Part shown: in pieces, positions 20,099-30,241 of the stretch
Layout of the letters: every line of letters starts with the position of its first letter
Position numbering within the stretch: the stretch's first letter is position 1
From: Psychrobacter sp. WY6
GTDB lineage: Bacteria; Pseudomonadota; Gammaproteobacteria; Pseudomonadales; Moraxellaceae
NCBI RefSeq assembly: GCF_018448495.1
Contig: NZ_CP049902.1
Span: forward strand, 1-64,000
DNA: 64,000 nt
Direction: 5' to 3'
Notes under the pieces: generated by a model
Database searches by the model: none
Seen by the model: only the letters and a program-made list of their open reading frames with translations
Told to the model about the DNA's origin: nothing
Made by a program: the position numbers and the translations under genes

Positions 20099-20918
20099 GC
20101 ATAGATATTTCAGAATAAGCTATACTTAGATCGTATTTAGGAATTTGAGCTCAATGACTATGACAAGACGACATGCCCTACGTGATGACCAATGGGAGAG
20201 AATTAAAGACATTCTACCTGGTAAACCAAGTGACGTTGGTATTACTGCAAAGGATAACCGCTTGTTCGTAGAAGCGGTTCTGTACCGTTACAAGACCGGC
20301 ATACCTTGGCGTGACCTACCTGAACGCTTTGGCGACTTCAGAGTGATTCATACTCGTTTTAGTCGCTGGTCAAAAAAAGGCGTATGGGAGCAGGTTTTTA
20401 ATCAACTCTCTGAACAATCCGATGACGAATATGCCATGCTAGATGCCACGATTGTTAAAGCCCACCAGCACAGTGCTGGAAAAAAAGGGATCAAGCCATT
20501 GGACGCAGCAAAGGTGGACTGACGACTAAAATACATACTCGTACAGATGCGCTAGGCAATCCTACTGGCTTTTATCTAACAGGTGGCGCAGCTCATGACC
20601 TGTGTGGCTCAGATGAATTGCTTGATGTCAGTATTAGCCAAACGTGGCTTGCCGATAAAGCTTACGATGCTGATGCCCGCGTTATTGAACCGATTAAAGC
20701 AGTGCAAGGTAATGCAGTTATACCATCTAAGTGTCATCGGCTGCAGCCAAGAGACTTCGATAAAGAGCTTTATAAAGCACGGCACCTAATAGAGAACTTC
20801 TTTGCCAAGATTAAGCAGTATCGTGCGATTGCCACTCGCTATGACAAGTTAGCCTGTCATTTCTTAAGTGCGGTTCATCTAGTTTCTTGTGTCGTTTGGC
20901 TTAATTGATGACACGCCC
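20082..20918 (+). mobile_element. IS5-family (IS427-like group) insertion sequence
   Basis: The element is about 837 bp and is bounded by perfect inverted repeats that include the TA target duplication (TA at 20080-20081 and 20919-20920). It holds two overlapping transposase ORFs in different frames, as in the IS427 group. It sits two bases after the stop of the coiled-coil gene and about 40 bp before mnmC. Confidence 0.9.
20145..20908 (+). CDS. IS5-family transposase, two ORFs joined by -1 frameshift
   Basis: ORF A (20145-20522, 125 aa) has the N-terminal DUF4096 domain (ALRDDQWERIKDILPGKP) and the first Asp in YAMLDATIVKAHQH. ORF B continues the DDE domain: GGLTTKIHTRTDALGNP, WLADKAYDAD and ENFFAKIKQYRAIATRYDK. 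Moving back one base at the seven-A run before GGG (about 20479-20485, A AAA AAG context) reads through into DQAIGRSKGG. This slippery site is the expected programmed -1 signal. Confidence 0.88.
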
Positions 20919-20921
20919 TAG
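20902..20921 (-). repeat. Right terminal inverted repeat of the IS5-family element
   Basis: The exact reverse complement of the left repeat at 20079-20098. Confidence 0.92.
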
Positions 20922-20961
20922 TACCACGCGCTTTTTATTGATTTATCTTATGTGACTGTCT

Positions 20962-23127
20962 ATGTCTAAATCCACGTTCGAATCAAAAGATACTGATACA
21001 TCGTCGACATCCTCTAAAAACACTCAGTCACTAAGCATTCACTCATCAAATATCACCCCTGCCAAGATTGATTGGCAGATGGATGATACGGGTAATAAAG
21101 TGCCTGTATCGGGTGAGTTTGGTGATGTTTACTTCTCAAATGCTGATGGTTTAGCGGAATCGCGTCATGTATTTTTGGCGCACAATCAATTGCCTGAACG
21201 ACTGACCAATCTTGCGCCAAATCAATGCTTTACGATTGCTGAATTGGGCTTTGGTACTGGACTGAATTTTCTCGCTACGTGGCAGCTATGGCGACAGCTG
21301 CGGGATATACACCCTCAATTAGCAACTGCAAAACTGCATTTTATTAGCACTGAAAAGTTCCCGATACCTCGTACCGACCTTACCCAAATACTTGCCTTAT
21401 GGGGACAGCGCGCGCCTGAATTGACAACACTGATTGAGCTATTATTAGCGGCCTATCCGTCTCTTATCGCGGGCTGTCATCGTTTGAGCTTTTTTGATGA
21501 TAATTTGACCGTTGATATATGGTTGGGTGACGCAGCTGAGAGCTTAGCCAAACTATCAAGTAACTCTTCTAGCTCGCATGTACCTTATGTTGACGCTTGG
21601 TTTTTAGATGGTTTTGCGCCCTCTTGCAATAGTACCTTGTGGGCGGATAGTATTTTTGCACAAATGCAGCGTTTATCACGCCCCAATACAACTGCCGCCA
21701 CCTATAGCTGTGCCGGTATCGTCAAACGTGCGCTGCAAGATTGTGGCTTTCAGATTAAAAAAGTGAAAGGCTTTGGTCGTAAGAACGAAATGCTAACGGC
21801 GATCATGCTGGATACCATAAATTTAACTGACAATAATAATGGCAACAATAGTAAAGACACCAATAGTAAAGACATCACCTTTTACAATAATGCTAGCACC
21901 GCCGCGCCCGACAACGATAGCCAATCTGCCAAACCCACTGACAACCTGCCCGCCCATAGCATTGTCATTGGCGCTGGCGTTTCGGGGCTATTAACGGCTT
22001 GGTCATTGGCCAATCGTGGTATTCAAGTCACCTTGTTAGATAAATCAGCACCCTTGGCAGGCGCATCAGGCAACCCTCGTGCTCTGCTCGCTCCCAAGAT
22101 GACGCCCATTCATCATGTCGATGAACATTTGCATACCATAGGCTATCTCTATAGCAGCAGGCTATATCGATGCTTAAATGTAGACGCTAAAAAATCAGGA
22201 TTAGTGCCAATACTTGAACCAACGGGCGCTCTTGATCTGCTTATGAAAGCCAATATTGGCACAGAGCAAATCGCTGATTATCCCGATGAGATGGCCACCA
22301 CACTATCCCATGAGCAGGCGCAAACTGTCAGCGGGTTAAAAACACAAGATTTATCAGAGAATTTGTATTTACCGCAGTCTGGCTTGGTCAATCCGCAAGC
22401 ATTAAAAGATACTATCCTAATGCATCCACTCATCCACTTTCAGCAAGTAGACGTTAAGAGTATTAGCGAAACAGAAGAAAGTGTTTGTATCGAAGGCAAT
22501 AATCAGGATAAGCAGACGATATCCATTAGCGCTGATAATGTGGTCATTTGCGCAGCTTTTGAGAGTCATCAACTGGACAAGCGTATTTTTGATTGTCGTA
22601 AAATTCGTGGTCAGCTTTCTTGGTTTACGCCCACAACCGAGCAGCTCACCATATTGCCCAAAATACCGCTTAAATACAGCGGTTACTGTGCGTTATTTAC
22701 CGCGCAAACAGGCGATGCACAATTGAACGATGTTGTAGAACAGCAATCTCAGTTTTTATTAGGCGCAAGCTTTATACGTAATGATACTGACATAGATATC
22801 CGCACAGAAGAGCATCAGATTAGCCGCGACAAACTAGTGACTGCCATTCCCGAGATGGACTCGATTATTCCAACAGATATTAGTTTGTGGCAAGGACGGG
22901 CGGGGATTCGCACGCAAACGCCTGATTATCATCCTATCGTTGGAGCGTTAGCAGACAGTAAACGAACTTGGGTCATGAGTGCCATGGGAGCTAAGGGGTA
23001 TGCCATCGCACCAATATGTGCTGAAGCGCTAACAGATATGATGTTAGGAGCATTTCCCCCCTTATCAACAGCGATGCTTGCGCGCCTGTCGCCAAATCGT
23101 ACGCGTTTACAAACACCGCTTACTTGA
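20962..23127 (+). CDS. mnmC: Bifunctional tRNA mnm5s2U methyltransferase/FAD oxidoreductase MnmC
   Basis: MnmC performs the last two steps of 5-methylaminomethyl-2-thiouridine synthesis at wobble U34. The N-terminal domain is a SAM methyltransferase ([31 protein letters not shown]). From about residue 330 an FAD oxidoreductase removes the carboxymethyl group ([47 protein letters not shown]). The linker at 280-325 is Asn/Asp/Ser-rich. Length is 721 residues. The start is about 40 bp after the IS end, so its native promoter may have been displaced. Confidence 0.95.
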   Translation: MSKSTFESKDTDTSSTSSKNTQSLSIHSSNITPAKIDWQMDDTGNKVPVSGEFGDVYFSNADGLAESRHVFLAHNQLPERLTNLAPNQCFTIAELGFGTGLNFLATWQLWRQLRDIHPQLATAKLHFISTEKFPIPRTDLTQILALWGQRAPELTTLIELLLAAYPSLIAGCHRLSFFDDNLTVDIWLGDAAESLAKLSSNSSSSHVPYVDAWFLDGFAPSCNSTLWADSIFAQMQRLSRPNTTAATYSCAGIVKRALQDCGFQIKKVKGFGRKNEMLTAIMLDTINLTDNNNGNNSKDTNSKDITFYNNASTAAPDNDSQSAKPTDNLPAHSIVIGAGVSGLLTAWSLANRGIQVTLLDKSAPLAGASGNPRALLAPKMTPIHHVDEHLHTIGYLYSSRLYRCLNVDAKKSGLVPILEPTGALDLLMKANIGTEQIADYPDEMATTLSHEQAQTVSGLKTQDLSENLYLPQSGLVNPQALKDTILMHPLIHFQQVDVKSISETEESVCIEGNNQDKQTISISADNVVICAAFESHQLDKRIFDCRKIRGQLSWFTPTTEQLTILPKIPLKYSGYCALFTAQTGDAQLNDVVEQQSQFLLGASFIRNDTDIDIRTEEHQISRDKLVTAIPEMDSIIPTDISLWQGRAGIRTQTPDYHPIVGALADSKRTWVMSAMGAKGYAIAPICAEALTDMMLGAFPPLSTAMLARLSPNRTRLQTPLT

Positions 23128-23144
23128 AATTTTTAGTCAAAGGT

Positions 23145-23701
23145 TTAATCACTGCCTTCCATTCTAGATTTAACCGCACCAAAAAGTGATTTTCCAGTGT
23201 CAGAGTCGCGGGACTCTTGATGACCAATTTTAGTACTACTTTGAGTGTCAGTCGTAATCATTGGTGCAGTTAAAGTGCAAATCTGTGCTTCGTCACGGGT
23301 GTTTTTTTGGATGGTCACTGCAGCAAATAAACTCATGGTAAATGCCATCATATAAAAGCCTTTTTCACTTAAGCTTAAACTTCCCGCATTCATCAAACCA
23401 ATCGCGATTAGCGCAATGGACAATCCAAGAGCCGCCCAGCTGATTAGATAATACATATTGGTTGTTGGAATACCTTCACTACGATCACGAAGGGTTTTTT
23501 GCAAACTAATTGCTGAATAAAGACCTAGCGCCAGCACCGCTATATAATAGCCTTTTTCATTTAATAACATACTCTGTGCATTCCATAAGCCAAGTAAATA
23601 CGCTAGGACCCCACCAACATCACCGCCCAAGAAGTCCCGACATAAGCAGTAGTTGGTTTATAAGCGGCTAGCTGACTCTTAGTAATCGTGTCATTATTCA
23701 T
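23145..23701 (-). CDS. yiaA: YiaA/YiaB family inner-membrane protein (frameshifted)
   Basis: Two copies of the YiaAB two-helix unit are seen, with [22 protein letters not shown] and [22 protein letters not shown] (each KGxY, then QK-RD). The long frame starts at 23630, but upstream codons in another frame encode [21 protein letters not shown] one-base addition in the G-run at about 23606-23612 joins them through [26 protein letters not shown] lies just before ATG 23701. The role of the family is unknown. Confidence 0.85.
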
Positions 23702-23895
23702 CATCTTCCTTAATTAGAAATAGGCAAGCACTTAGTCGTAAAATATATAGTCGTAAAATACATAATAGCGAGATAAACAGTAGCGAGATACAACTTTTAT
23801 CGACCGCTATTTTGCCTTAACATAACACAAGCATGTTATATTGTAATCTAAAAACTTTTTTTAATAAATAGCATTTTTTATGACAGAGTCCCGAA

Positions 23896-24528
23896 ATGTC
23901 TTTTTTTACCTTACTCATTTTGCTTAGCCTAATTGTTATTGTGCCCATATTTTTTGTGATGAAAGAAAAGTCTAAGCACACACAGATTGCTTCTATACAG
24001 CGGCATCAAGAATACTTGGCTTCTGCGAATCTTGTCGCTACCCAGTCTAAAGCAGAGATGACTGTAAACAACGAGGTAAATCATGAGCGAGCTAACGGGC
24101 TCAGCATGATTAATTTTTCAGCTCGACATCCTTTTATCAAGCTACTTTATGACGAGCAAGTACCTAAGGCGTTTCGATCTGTGATGGATGATATTGGACA
24201 ACAATATGAGTCTACCCATCATGAAGAAATCACTGAATCACAGCTATTTACCCTCAATAAACTCATCACCACACGTGTTCCAGAATTGATGGGCGACTAC
24301 TTGAGCCTCGATCAACATTATGCCAAAACAGCCATTATCGATACCGACAAACAAAATACCAGCTATGACATGGTATTAGATCAATTAAATTCGATTTTAG
24401 ACTTTTCTCAAAAGCTCAATATTCAAAGCCAAAGTGGCGTTGTAGACAAGCTACTTGCCAGCCGTCGATACTTAGATGACGTGTATAAAGAAAGCGGTAT
24501 GGCGGCCGACAATCTAAAACTGAAATAA
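23896..24528 (+). CDS. Unknown protein with N-terminal membrane anchor
   Basis: The 210-residue product has one N-terminal hydrophobic helix (residues 3-22, a signal anchor) followed by a mostly helical soluble region. It contains FIKLLYDEQVPKAFRSVMDD and a C-terminal ASRRYLDDVYKESGM. The pattern suggests a membrane-tethered helical protein. I do not recognise a family with certainty. Confidence 0.7.
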   Translation: MSFFTLLILLSLIVIVPIFFVMKEKSKHTQIASIQRHQEYLASANLVATQSKAEMTVNNEVNHERANGLSMINFSARHPFIKLLYDEQVPKAFRSVMDDIGQQYESTHHEEITESQLFTLNKLITTRVPELMGDYLSLDQHYAKTAIIDTDKQNTSYDMVLDQLNSILDFSQKLNIQSQSGVVDKLLASRRYLDDVYKESGMAADNLKLK

Positions 24529-24657
24529 TAATGCCTGTAGATAGTAAGCAAGAAATTGATAGTAATAGCAGATGACGGTCATATTTGACTTTGAGGGATA
24601 AATAATTCTACGTCGTTCACTATACTTTAAACAAAAACTCTGCCAATGGGTAGCCGT

Positions 24658-25280
24658 ATGATTATGAAAATCGATGCTCTTACAATTGCAAAATCAAAAC
24701 CCTTTTTTCAAGCGATTTCTGCTATTTTTTAAGTCTCTCACTATTGAGTGCTTGCCAAAAAACACCAGAGCCTGAGACAGATAACGAAACAATCTCTGAA
24801 GCGGCGGTACAAACCACACCCGTGACTACCAATATTAATGTTGATACGACCGCTGATAATGGTGATGATATCGCAAGTTCTGAAGTAAGCTCAGAACAAG
24901 ATGTAAGCTTAACTGAGCTAGAGAATGACCTTGGTGCAACAGACTCGGCAGTAAACAATACTGCACCAAATCCAGAACAAGCCATTAAAGGCGCGCAAAT
25001 TACTGATGTCCGTTATAAAAATGCGGCTGGTGAATCACTCTCGGTCGTTTTTGAAACCTCAGCAGCAGGCGTACTCAACGCTATCGTTAGCCTACCTAAT
25101 AAACCAAAAATGACACTAAGTGCACCAGAAGGCCAAGGCAATAACCCAACTTATCGATCAAGCGATGGCGGTATCCAACTGGTCAGTCATGCTGGTGGTG
25201 GTACTATCGACCTTGTCCAAAATAACAAAATCACTAGCTTTGATGCAGTCAGTGCCGAAGCAGAAGTCATCACTGAGTAA
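24658..25280 (+). CDS. Lipoprotein of unknown function (frameshifted in signal peptide)
   Basis: The long frame starts at a TTG inside the lipobox. The true start is ATG 24658 or 24664 (MKIDALTIAKSK), and one base missing from the T-run 24725-24730 joins it to LSLSLLSACQ, a good lipobox. The mature part is acidic and Thr-rich up to residue 100, then a compact domain with VRYKNAAGESLSVVFETS and GGIQLVSHAGGGTIDLV. The second half resembles MliC/membrane-bound lysozyme-inhibitor or similar beta folds, but I cannot prove that. Confidence 0.75.
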
Positions 25281-25342
25281 TTGATTAAAAAATACAGCTT
25301 AGCACCTTTAAAAATTTACATAAAAGAAATCTCTTAAGCATT

Positions 25343-25382
25343 AAAAAGGCGGCAAATATTTATGATATTTTCCGCCTTTTTT
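25343..25382. terminator. Bidirectional terminator
   Basis: AAAAAGGCGGCAAATA pairs with TATTTTCCGCCTTTTT with one mismatch. It lies between the lipoprotein gene and the convergent DUF4112 gene. Confidence 0.85.
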
Positions 25383-25400
25383 AATGCTATTAACTTTTCT

Positions 25401-26072
25401 CTAGCCAAATCCAGTTACCTTGCCAAACAGACTGACCAGCCAACTGATTACTGCCCACAGTCCCCAACCAACCACCACAACGATCAATCCCAATAGATCA
25501 GGAATGTGCAAATACAGCCATGCAATGATAGGATTGTGCCAAAAAGCGCCAAAACGGCTACGCTGTTTGTCTTCTAGCGATTGATGCAAAAACGGCCGAT
25601 CCATGTGCATCGTTTCAGTAATGCCATATTCATCGTGCAGATGCTCATGCACGATGCCTAAAGTCTTACGACTGGGGCGAATAAAAATATCGAGCAGCGT
25701 GCCAATACCCGGTACGATACCAACGACCATATCAATGAGTGCCAGTCTGACCGCAGGCGTCATTTTATGCGCTGGCACACCCAGCTGACGCCCTAATACA
25801 AAAGCATAGCTGGTTAAAGCCAGTCCTGCTAAATCTCCTGCCAGCGGAATCGTCGAAAGCGCCGCATCTGCACCCATGCCTTGTTTGGTAAAAGGCACAC
25901 GTACCAGCGAATCCATCGTATTAGCAAACTTAGCCAATTTACGCTCGGTGGCGATCACTTGTTCGCGTGTGAGCCCATGCTCAGCTAGCTTGGCTTGATA
26001 ATCGATGACAGGTGCATTGGCATCAGAAGATTTTTTCGCTTTTGACTTTGAAAGCTTTTTGAAGTTATCCAT
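25401..26072 (-). CDS. DUF4112 domain membrane protein
   Basis: The 223-residue product from ATG 26072 has a basic start ([14 protein letters not shown]), a helical region, then the DUF4112 core ([20 protein letters not shown]) with two membrane segments and a C-terminal helix ([19 protein letters not shown]). Its ATG overlaps the inferred ubiA stop (ATGGATAA), so the two are probably coupled. Upstream in-frame codons to 26510 belong to ubiA. Function unknown. Confidence 0.85.
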   Translation of the reverse strand: MDNFKKLSKSKAKKSSDANAPVIDYQAKLAEHGLTREQVIATERKLAKFANTMDSLVRVPFTKQGMGADAALSTIPLAGDLAGLALTSYAFVLGRQLGVPAHKMTPAVRLALIDMVVGIVPGIGTLLDIFIRPSRKTLGIVHEHLHDEYGITETMHMDRPFLHQSLEDKQRSRFGAFWHNPIIAWLYLHIPDLLGLIVVVVGWGLWAVISWLVSLFGKVTGFG

Positions 26073-26978
26073 TAAAAGTCGTCCATAGACAAGCGATTGC
26101 AATGAGAGCAAAGACGTAACGCCTACCCATATATTGGCTAAAAACGCCTGAAAACAGGCTCTTGCATTACGAGTAGCACAAGCGCTATTTTGCTTAGCAA
26201 ACATCATCGCCACTAACGCCAAGCCAATACTGGCGTCAGGCCTAAGCTTGTCGGTGCAAAGTAATGCCAAATGACCGCGCCCATGATAAGCAAAACACAA
26301 TGTATTGTAGCAGCGAGACATAATCACATCATAGCGACCAAATAATATCGCCGTTGATTTGACCCCGATTTTTAAATCATCTTCACGGTCAGCCATAGCA
26401 TATTGGGTATCATAAGCCACGTCACACAATATAAGCGACAAATAACAGCCAACACCAAATATCAGGCGCGCCTTGTATCGCCACATACGCCATCGGTATC
26501 GCCCAACCAAACGCCGCTGCTAAAAATACTTGCGGCAAATGGGTAAAACGCTTCATAAATGGATAAATGAATGCCAATAACACTGCGCCAAGCGACCAGT
26601 AAAATACGGCTATCGGCAAAAAGAACAGCAAACTGGCGCTGAGTAATACCAATACTAAAAAAGCAGCGATTGCTTCTTTAGCAGACAGACGCCCATCAGC
26701 TAATGGACGTCCTTTGGTGCGGGTCACATGACCATCGACCTTACGATCGGCAAAATCATTGATCGCGCAACCTGCCGCCCGCATAAAAATTGCGCCAAGC
26801 GCAAAAATCACCAACATCTTAAGACTTGGTAGACCCGCACTTGCACCTTGCTGTTGCGCTTGACCCATCGCCGCCAGCATTACGCCCCATAGCGTTGGCC
26901 ATAATATAGCTCAATACCTACTGGTTTATCAAAGCGCGTCAGCTGCAGGTAAGCTTGTAGTTTGTCGTTAAATGTCAT
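26065..26978 (-). CDS. ubiA: 4-hydroxybenzoate octaprenyltransferase UbiA (several frameshifts)
   Basis: UbiA prenylates 4-hydroxybenzoate in ubiquinone synthesis. It starts at ATG 26978 ([21 protein letters not shown]). The two Asp-rich Mg-prenyl sites are seen: [12 protein letters not shown] and [17 protein letters not shown]. The frame changes at about 26910-26916, 26430-26470, 26300, 26215-26235 and 26105, each joining plausible UbiA sequence ([26 protein letters not shown]). The last change gives [14 protein letters not shown] and a stop at 26065-26067. The gene is probably intact in the organism. Confidence 0.85.
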
Positions 26979-27085
26979 GGCTTTTTATTATCATTAATAG
27001 AAGGTTTTTTTGTGCGTGTTTGCCTACTTTTTCGGCAGCTCTTATATGAAGTGCTATTACATTGAATTATTAATACATTGGCGAG

Positions 27086-27328
27086 CTACTGAATTTGCTG
27101 CCACAATTTGTTGGCCTCGATGAGCGACAGCTCAGGATATTGTTTGCGTAAGGCTTTAATGGCAGGGATTTTGTCTTTTTGTGCGGCTTGTTGACGCAAA
27201 AATGCCACATAATCTTCAGGACGACTGAACTCTTTTAAACGGGCTTCTAGCCTTAATATTCGGGTGCGCAACATGATATTTATTAATAATAATCCTGCAC
27301 CCATGATCCAAATAATTAGCGTCGACAT
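27086..27328 (-). CDS. Small membrane protein with bL12-like C-terminal motif
   Basis: The 80-residue product has one N-terminal helix (LIIWIMGAGLLLINIML), a short coiled coil, and a C-terminus IPAIKALRKQYPELSLIEA that resembles the K-x-x-IKxxR...L-EAK region of ribosomal protein bL12. The bL12 resemblance is by eye. Function unknown. Confidence 0.7.
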   Translation of the reverse strand: MSTLIIWIMGAGLLLINIMLRTRILRLEARLKEFSRPEDYVAFLRQQAAQKDKIPAIKALRKQYPELSLIEANKLWQQIQ

Positions 27329-27447
27329 TCCCTGCTCCTAAATCCAATCACTCTTAATTTTACAAATATGGAGTTGCTAACTGCGCACTCTAAGCTCAAT
27401 AACTGAGTTCAATAGCTAAGCACAGTCATTATCATAAAAAATGGCTA

Positions 27448-28368
27448 TTAAACAAAATAACCATCAAAGCGTACGGCTTCGTTATGCCAGCTCTCACTTG
27501 GTTGTTGATGCGCAAGTAACGGCGCAAATTGTGGACGCTTAACGACCACGCGCCCCTGTGTGTTTGTGTTTTGTCCCTTTTGACGGACGACTGCTTGCGC
27601 ACTTTGTAGCAACTGTTCTTCTTGTTCTAGCGTTGGGGGGCTAGCCAATTGGTGTAAGGCTTGCATGTGCTTGCCCACTTTAGCGCCTTTACCCGTTTTG
27701 CTATCTTGATAACTGTCTTCCGGAAACATCGGATCCAGATACACCACATCGACTGCTTTCATATCGATTTCTTTAGTATCATCTATCGCATCTGCTGCTA
27801 GAGTTGCAAAATAGCCAAGCGCATCGGTATTGATAATATAGAGACGACTCATCAGCTTTTGCCAATTTGCTAGCCCACTCATACGCTGCTGCTCTACTAA
27901 CAATAACAATGCCATCAAGGGCTGTTGCTCGATCATAATGACCTGTGCGCCCGTACTGGCTAATATCAAACTGTCATGACCAAAGCCTGCTGTGGCATCG
28001 ATAACCTGACTGTCAGATGTGATTTTGACTGCTTGTAATAATAACTCAGACTTACGCCCCGTGCTCACCACACGGCGTTGCAGCTTATCCCATTCTGGTG
28101 CAACGCTTAACCCATCGCTCAGCCATGATAGCTTATTTTTTTCATCCAACAACAAGATAGGTTGGGTAGCTGCCTGGCTTAACTGCTGGCGACGTTTTTG
28201 ACTAAGCTTATCGGTAAACAGCTCAAGGTGTAAAATAATGGGCAGCTGATGTGCGATTATCAACGCTTGTATATCTGCAACCTGACTATGCTGCGACTCG
28301 CTGACATAGTATAGTTGGCAGTTCATAATGTTACTACTCTCTTTGAACCCTTGGCGTGAAGCGGTCAT
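27448..28368 (-). CDS. rsmJ: 16S rRNA (guanine-N2-)-methyltransferase RsmJ
   Basis: RsmJ makes m2G1516 in 16S rRNA. The SAM site IDATAGFGHDSLILA and the catalytic VYLDPMFPEDSYQ are clear, and VVVKRPQFAP closes the domain. The ORF from 28368 gives 306 residues with AGGAAAG upstream. ATG 28326 (MNCQLYYVS) is an alternative that would be closer to the E. coli length. Confidence 0.92.
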   Translation of the reverse strand: MTASRQGFKESSNIMNCQLYYVSESQHSQVADIQALIIAHQLPIILHLELFTDKLSQKRRQQLSQAATQPILLLDEKNKLSWLSDGLSVAPEWDKLQRRVVSTGRKSELLLQAVKITSDSQVIDATAGFGHDSLILASTGAQVIMIEQQPLMALLLLVEQQRMSGLANWQKLMSRLYIINTDALGYFATLAADAIDDTKEIDMKAVDVVYLDPMFPEDSYQDSKTGKGAKVGKHMQALHQLASPPTLEQEEQLLQSAQAVVRQKGQNTNTQGRVVVKRPQFAPLLAHQQPSESWHNEAVRFDGYFV

Positions 28369-28415
28369 CTCTACTTTCCTATTCGCGGCTTATAGACCCA
28401 ATCCTACAATCGGCT

Positions 28416-29257
28416 CTAGCCTGCCATTTGATAACCAAAACCCCAAGCCGCTATTAATACAATGATGCCAGTAATAATGCGTAACCATGCAAAGATTTTA
28501 AAATCACGACGACTGACCCATTCTACTAGCAAACGGATACAGAGTAAGGCGACGATAAATGACACCACCGTACCTATACCTAATACCAGCCAATCCTCGC
28601 TATTGGTCAATACATCATGATGCTTCAGCAAATCCAATATGCCGCGCCCACGATGACTGGAATACCCAAAAAGAAAGAAAATTCAGCGGAAGCTTTACGT
28701 GAAACGCCGAGCCATAGCGCGCCGATAATTGTCGCACCTGAGCGCGATGTTCCCGGTATCAATGCCAGACATTGCAGCAGACCAATCATCAACGCTGTTT
28801 TTAGACTGACGTCTTCTGCTTCTTTCGCAATAATCGTTTTAGGGCGATTTTCTACATAGAATATCAATAAGCCACCGATAATCAGCATAATTGCCACGAC
28901 GATGGGATTGAATAAATATGATTTAATCTCATCAGCGAAGGTGAAGCCAACGATCATCACCGGAATAGTCGCCACAATCAAGCTAAGTCCTAGCTGGCGT
29001 GGATTACTCATGCTTTCAGCTTTGCCTGTCAGCAGACCCATCAGCGCTTGCCATAGTCTGTCCCAGTAATCATAAATGACCGCTAAGATAGCGCCAAGCT
29101 GCACCACTACCACAAATAAATCGACTTTTTCTTTGGTCCAAAAGCCCATCAAATCCGCTGATAAAATCAAGTAGCCAGTGCTAGAGATTGGTAAAAATTC
29201 AGTGATACCTTCAACGATACCCATGATAACAGCTTGAATTAATAAAATGATATCCAC
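28416..29257 (-). CDS. uppP: Undecaprenyl-diphosphatase UppP (frameshifted)
   Basis: UppP recycles the lipid carrier undecaprenyl pyrophosphate in the inner membrane. The motifs GITEFLPISSTGY (with the catalytic Glu-rich region) and LIPGTSRSGATI are intact. The frame breaks once near 28625-28637, after FFLGIPVIVGA, and resumes at DLLKHHDVLTN through GFGYQMAG. The merged length, about 280 residues, is normal. Confidence 0.92.
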
Positions 29258-29353
29258 GATGGCTTTCCTAAATATGGATCTATTGGCTAATAGCGTTTTA
29301 GAGTATTTTTATATTTTGTATAGCGCTGATAATGGCTGGCATTAATATGACGG

Positions 29354-30040
29354 TTACGCCTTACCTTGTTCTTTAAGTGTTTTCCACGCTTGATTGCGCA
29401 GATACTTTGGTAACGCTTGCGAGGCTTCTGTGCCGCCTGTCGCCATAAATTGAGCAACACCAAGCTGCCCTATCACAGTAGCGTCAGGGTGAATATCTGC
29501 CTGAATGATCTGACCGTCGTGTAATGTTAATAACGGCGCACCATTGCCAGCAATGGGAATATTAAGCACGGTCTGGCTGTCATAATCGAGCAACTGCTCG
29601 GTATCTTCGCCATTTCCTTGATTAACCGCCTGCATAAGGTTGTCTATTAGCACATATTGCCCAAAATACACTTGCTGCATACGCGCATCAAGGGCGCTAT
29701 ACACTTCGGTCACACCATATTTTTGATACGCTGCTTGCGCAATCGCTTGTAAGCTTGAGACTCCGACACAAGGAATATCATGGGCGACAGACAATGCTTG
29801 TACTACTGCCGTATTAATCCGTATGCCACTAAAGGCACCAGGACCACGGTTAAATATCAAGGCTTGTAAATCAGCAAGGTTGAGCTTAGCCTCGGACAAA
29901 GCGGCGTCAATCATTGGCAGAATTTGCTGGGTTTGCTGGCGTTTACCCGTCTCCGTATGACTCGATAGCACTTGACCACTGACATCTAAAATCGCGATCG
30001 AACACTGATCAAACACGGTATCCATTGCTAAAAACATCAT
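29354..30040 (-). CDS. tsaB: tRNA threonylcarbamoyladenosine biosynthesis protein TsaB
   Basis: TsaB supports TsaD in t6A37 modification of tRNAs reading ANN codons. The 228-residue product has the ASKHA fold, with FLAMDTVFDQCSIAI, NRGPGAFSGIRI (the SGIR block is diagnostic) and SALDARMQQVY. It is transcribed with uppP-side genes on the minus strand. Confidence 0.94.
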   Translation of the reverse strand: MMFLAMDTVFDQCSIAILDVSGQVLSSHTETGKRQQTQQILPMIDAALSEAKLNLADLQALIFNRGPGAFSGIRINTAVVQALSVAHDIPCVGVSSLQAIAQAAYQKYGVTEVYSALDARMQQVYFGQYVLIDNLMQAVNQGNGEDTEQLLDYDSQTVLNIPIAGNGAPLLTLHDGQIIQADIHPDATVIGQLGVAQFMATGGTEASQALPKYLRNQAWKTLKEQGKA

Positions 30041-30167
30041 AACCTCGGCCTATTGACTTAGCATTATAAAACAGCGCCTATCATAGCATTTAGGATAGGC
30101 AAATTTTATTAATTTCTAAATTTTCATACTTAATCCATCAATATTTATGGGAACATGACAGACATAA

Positions 30168-30200
30168 AAAACCCCAAAGCGACTTGCACCTTGGGGTTTT
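30168..30200 (-). terminator. Terminator after ffh
   Basis: AAAACCCCAA (30168-30177) and TTGGGGTTTT (30191-30200) pair. On the minus strand it is followed by T residues, 42 bp beyond the ffh stop. Confidence 0.85.
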
Positions 30201-30241
30201 CATTAAGAATTGAATACTATAGCAATCTAAGCATCTATCAA

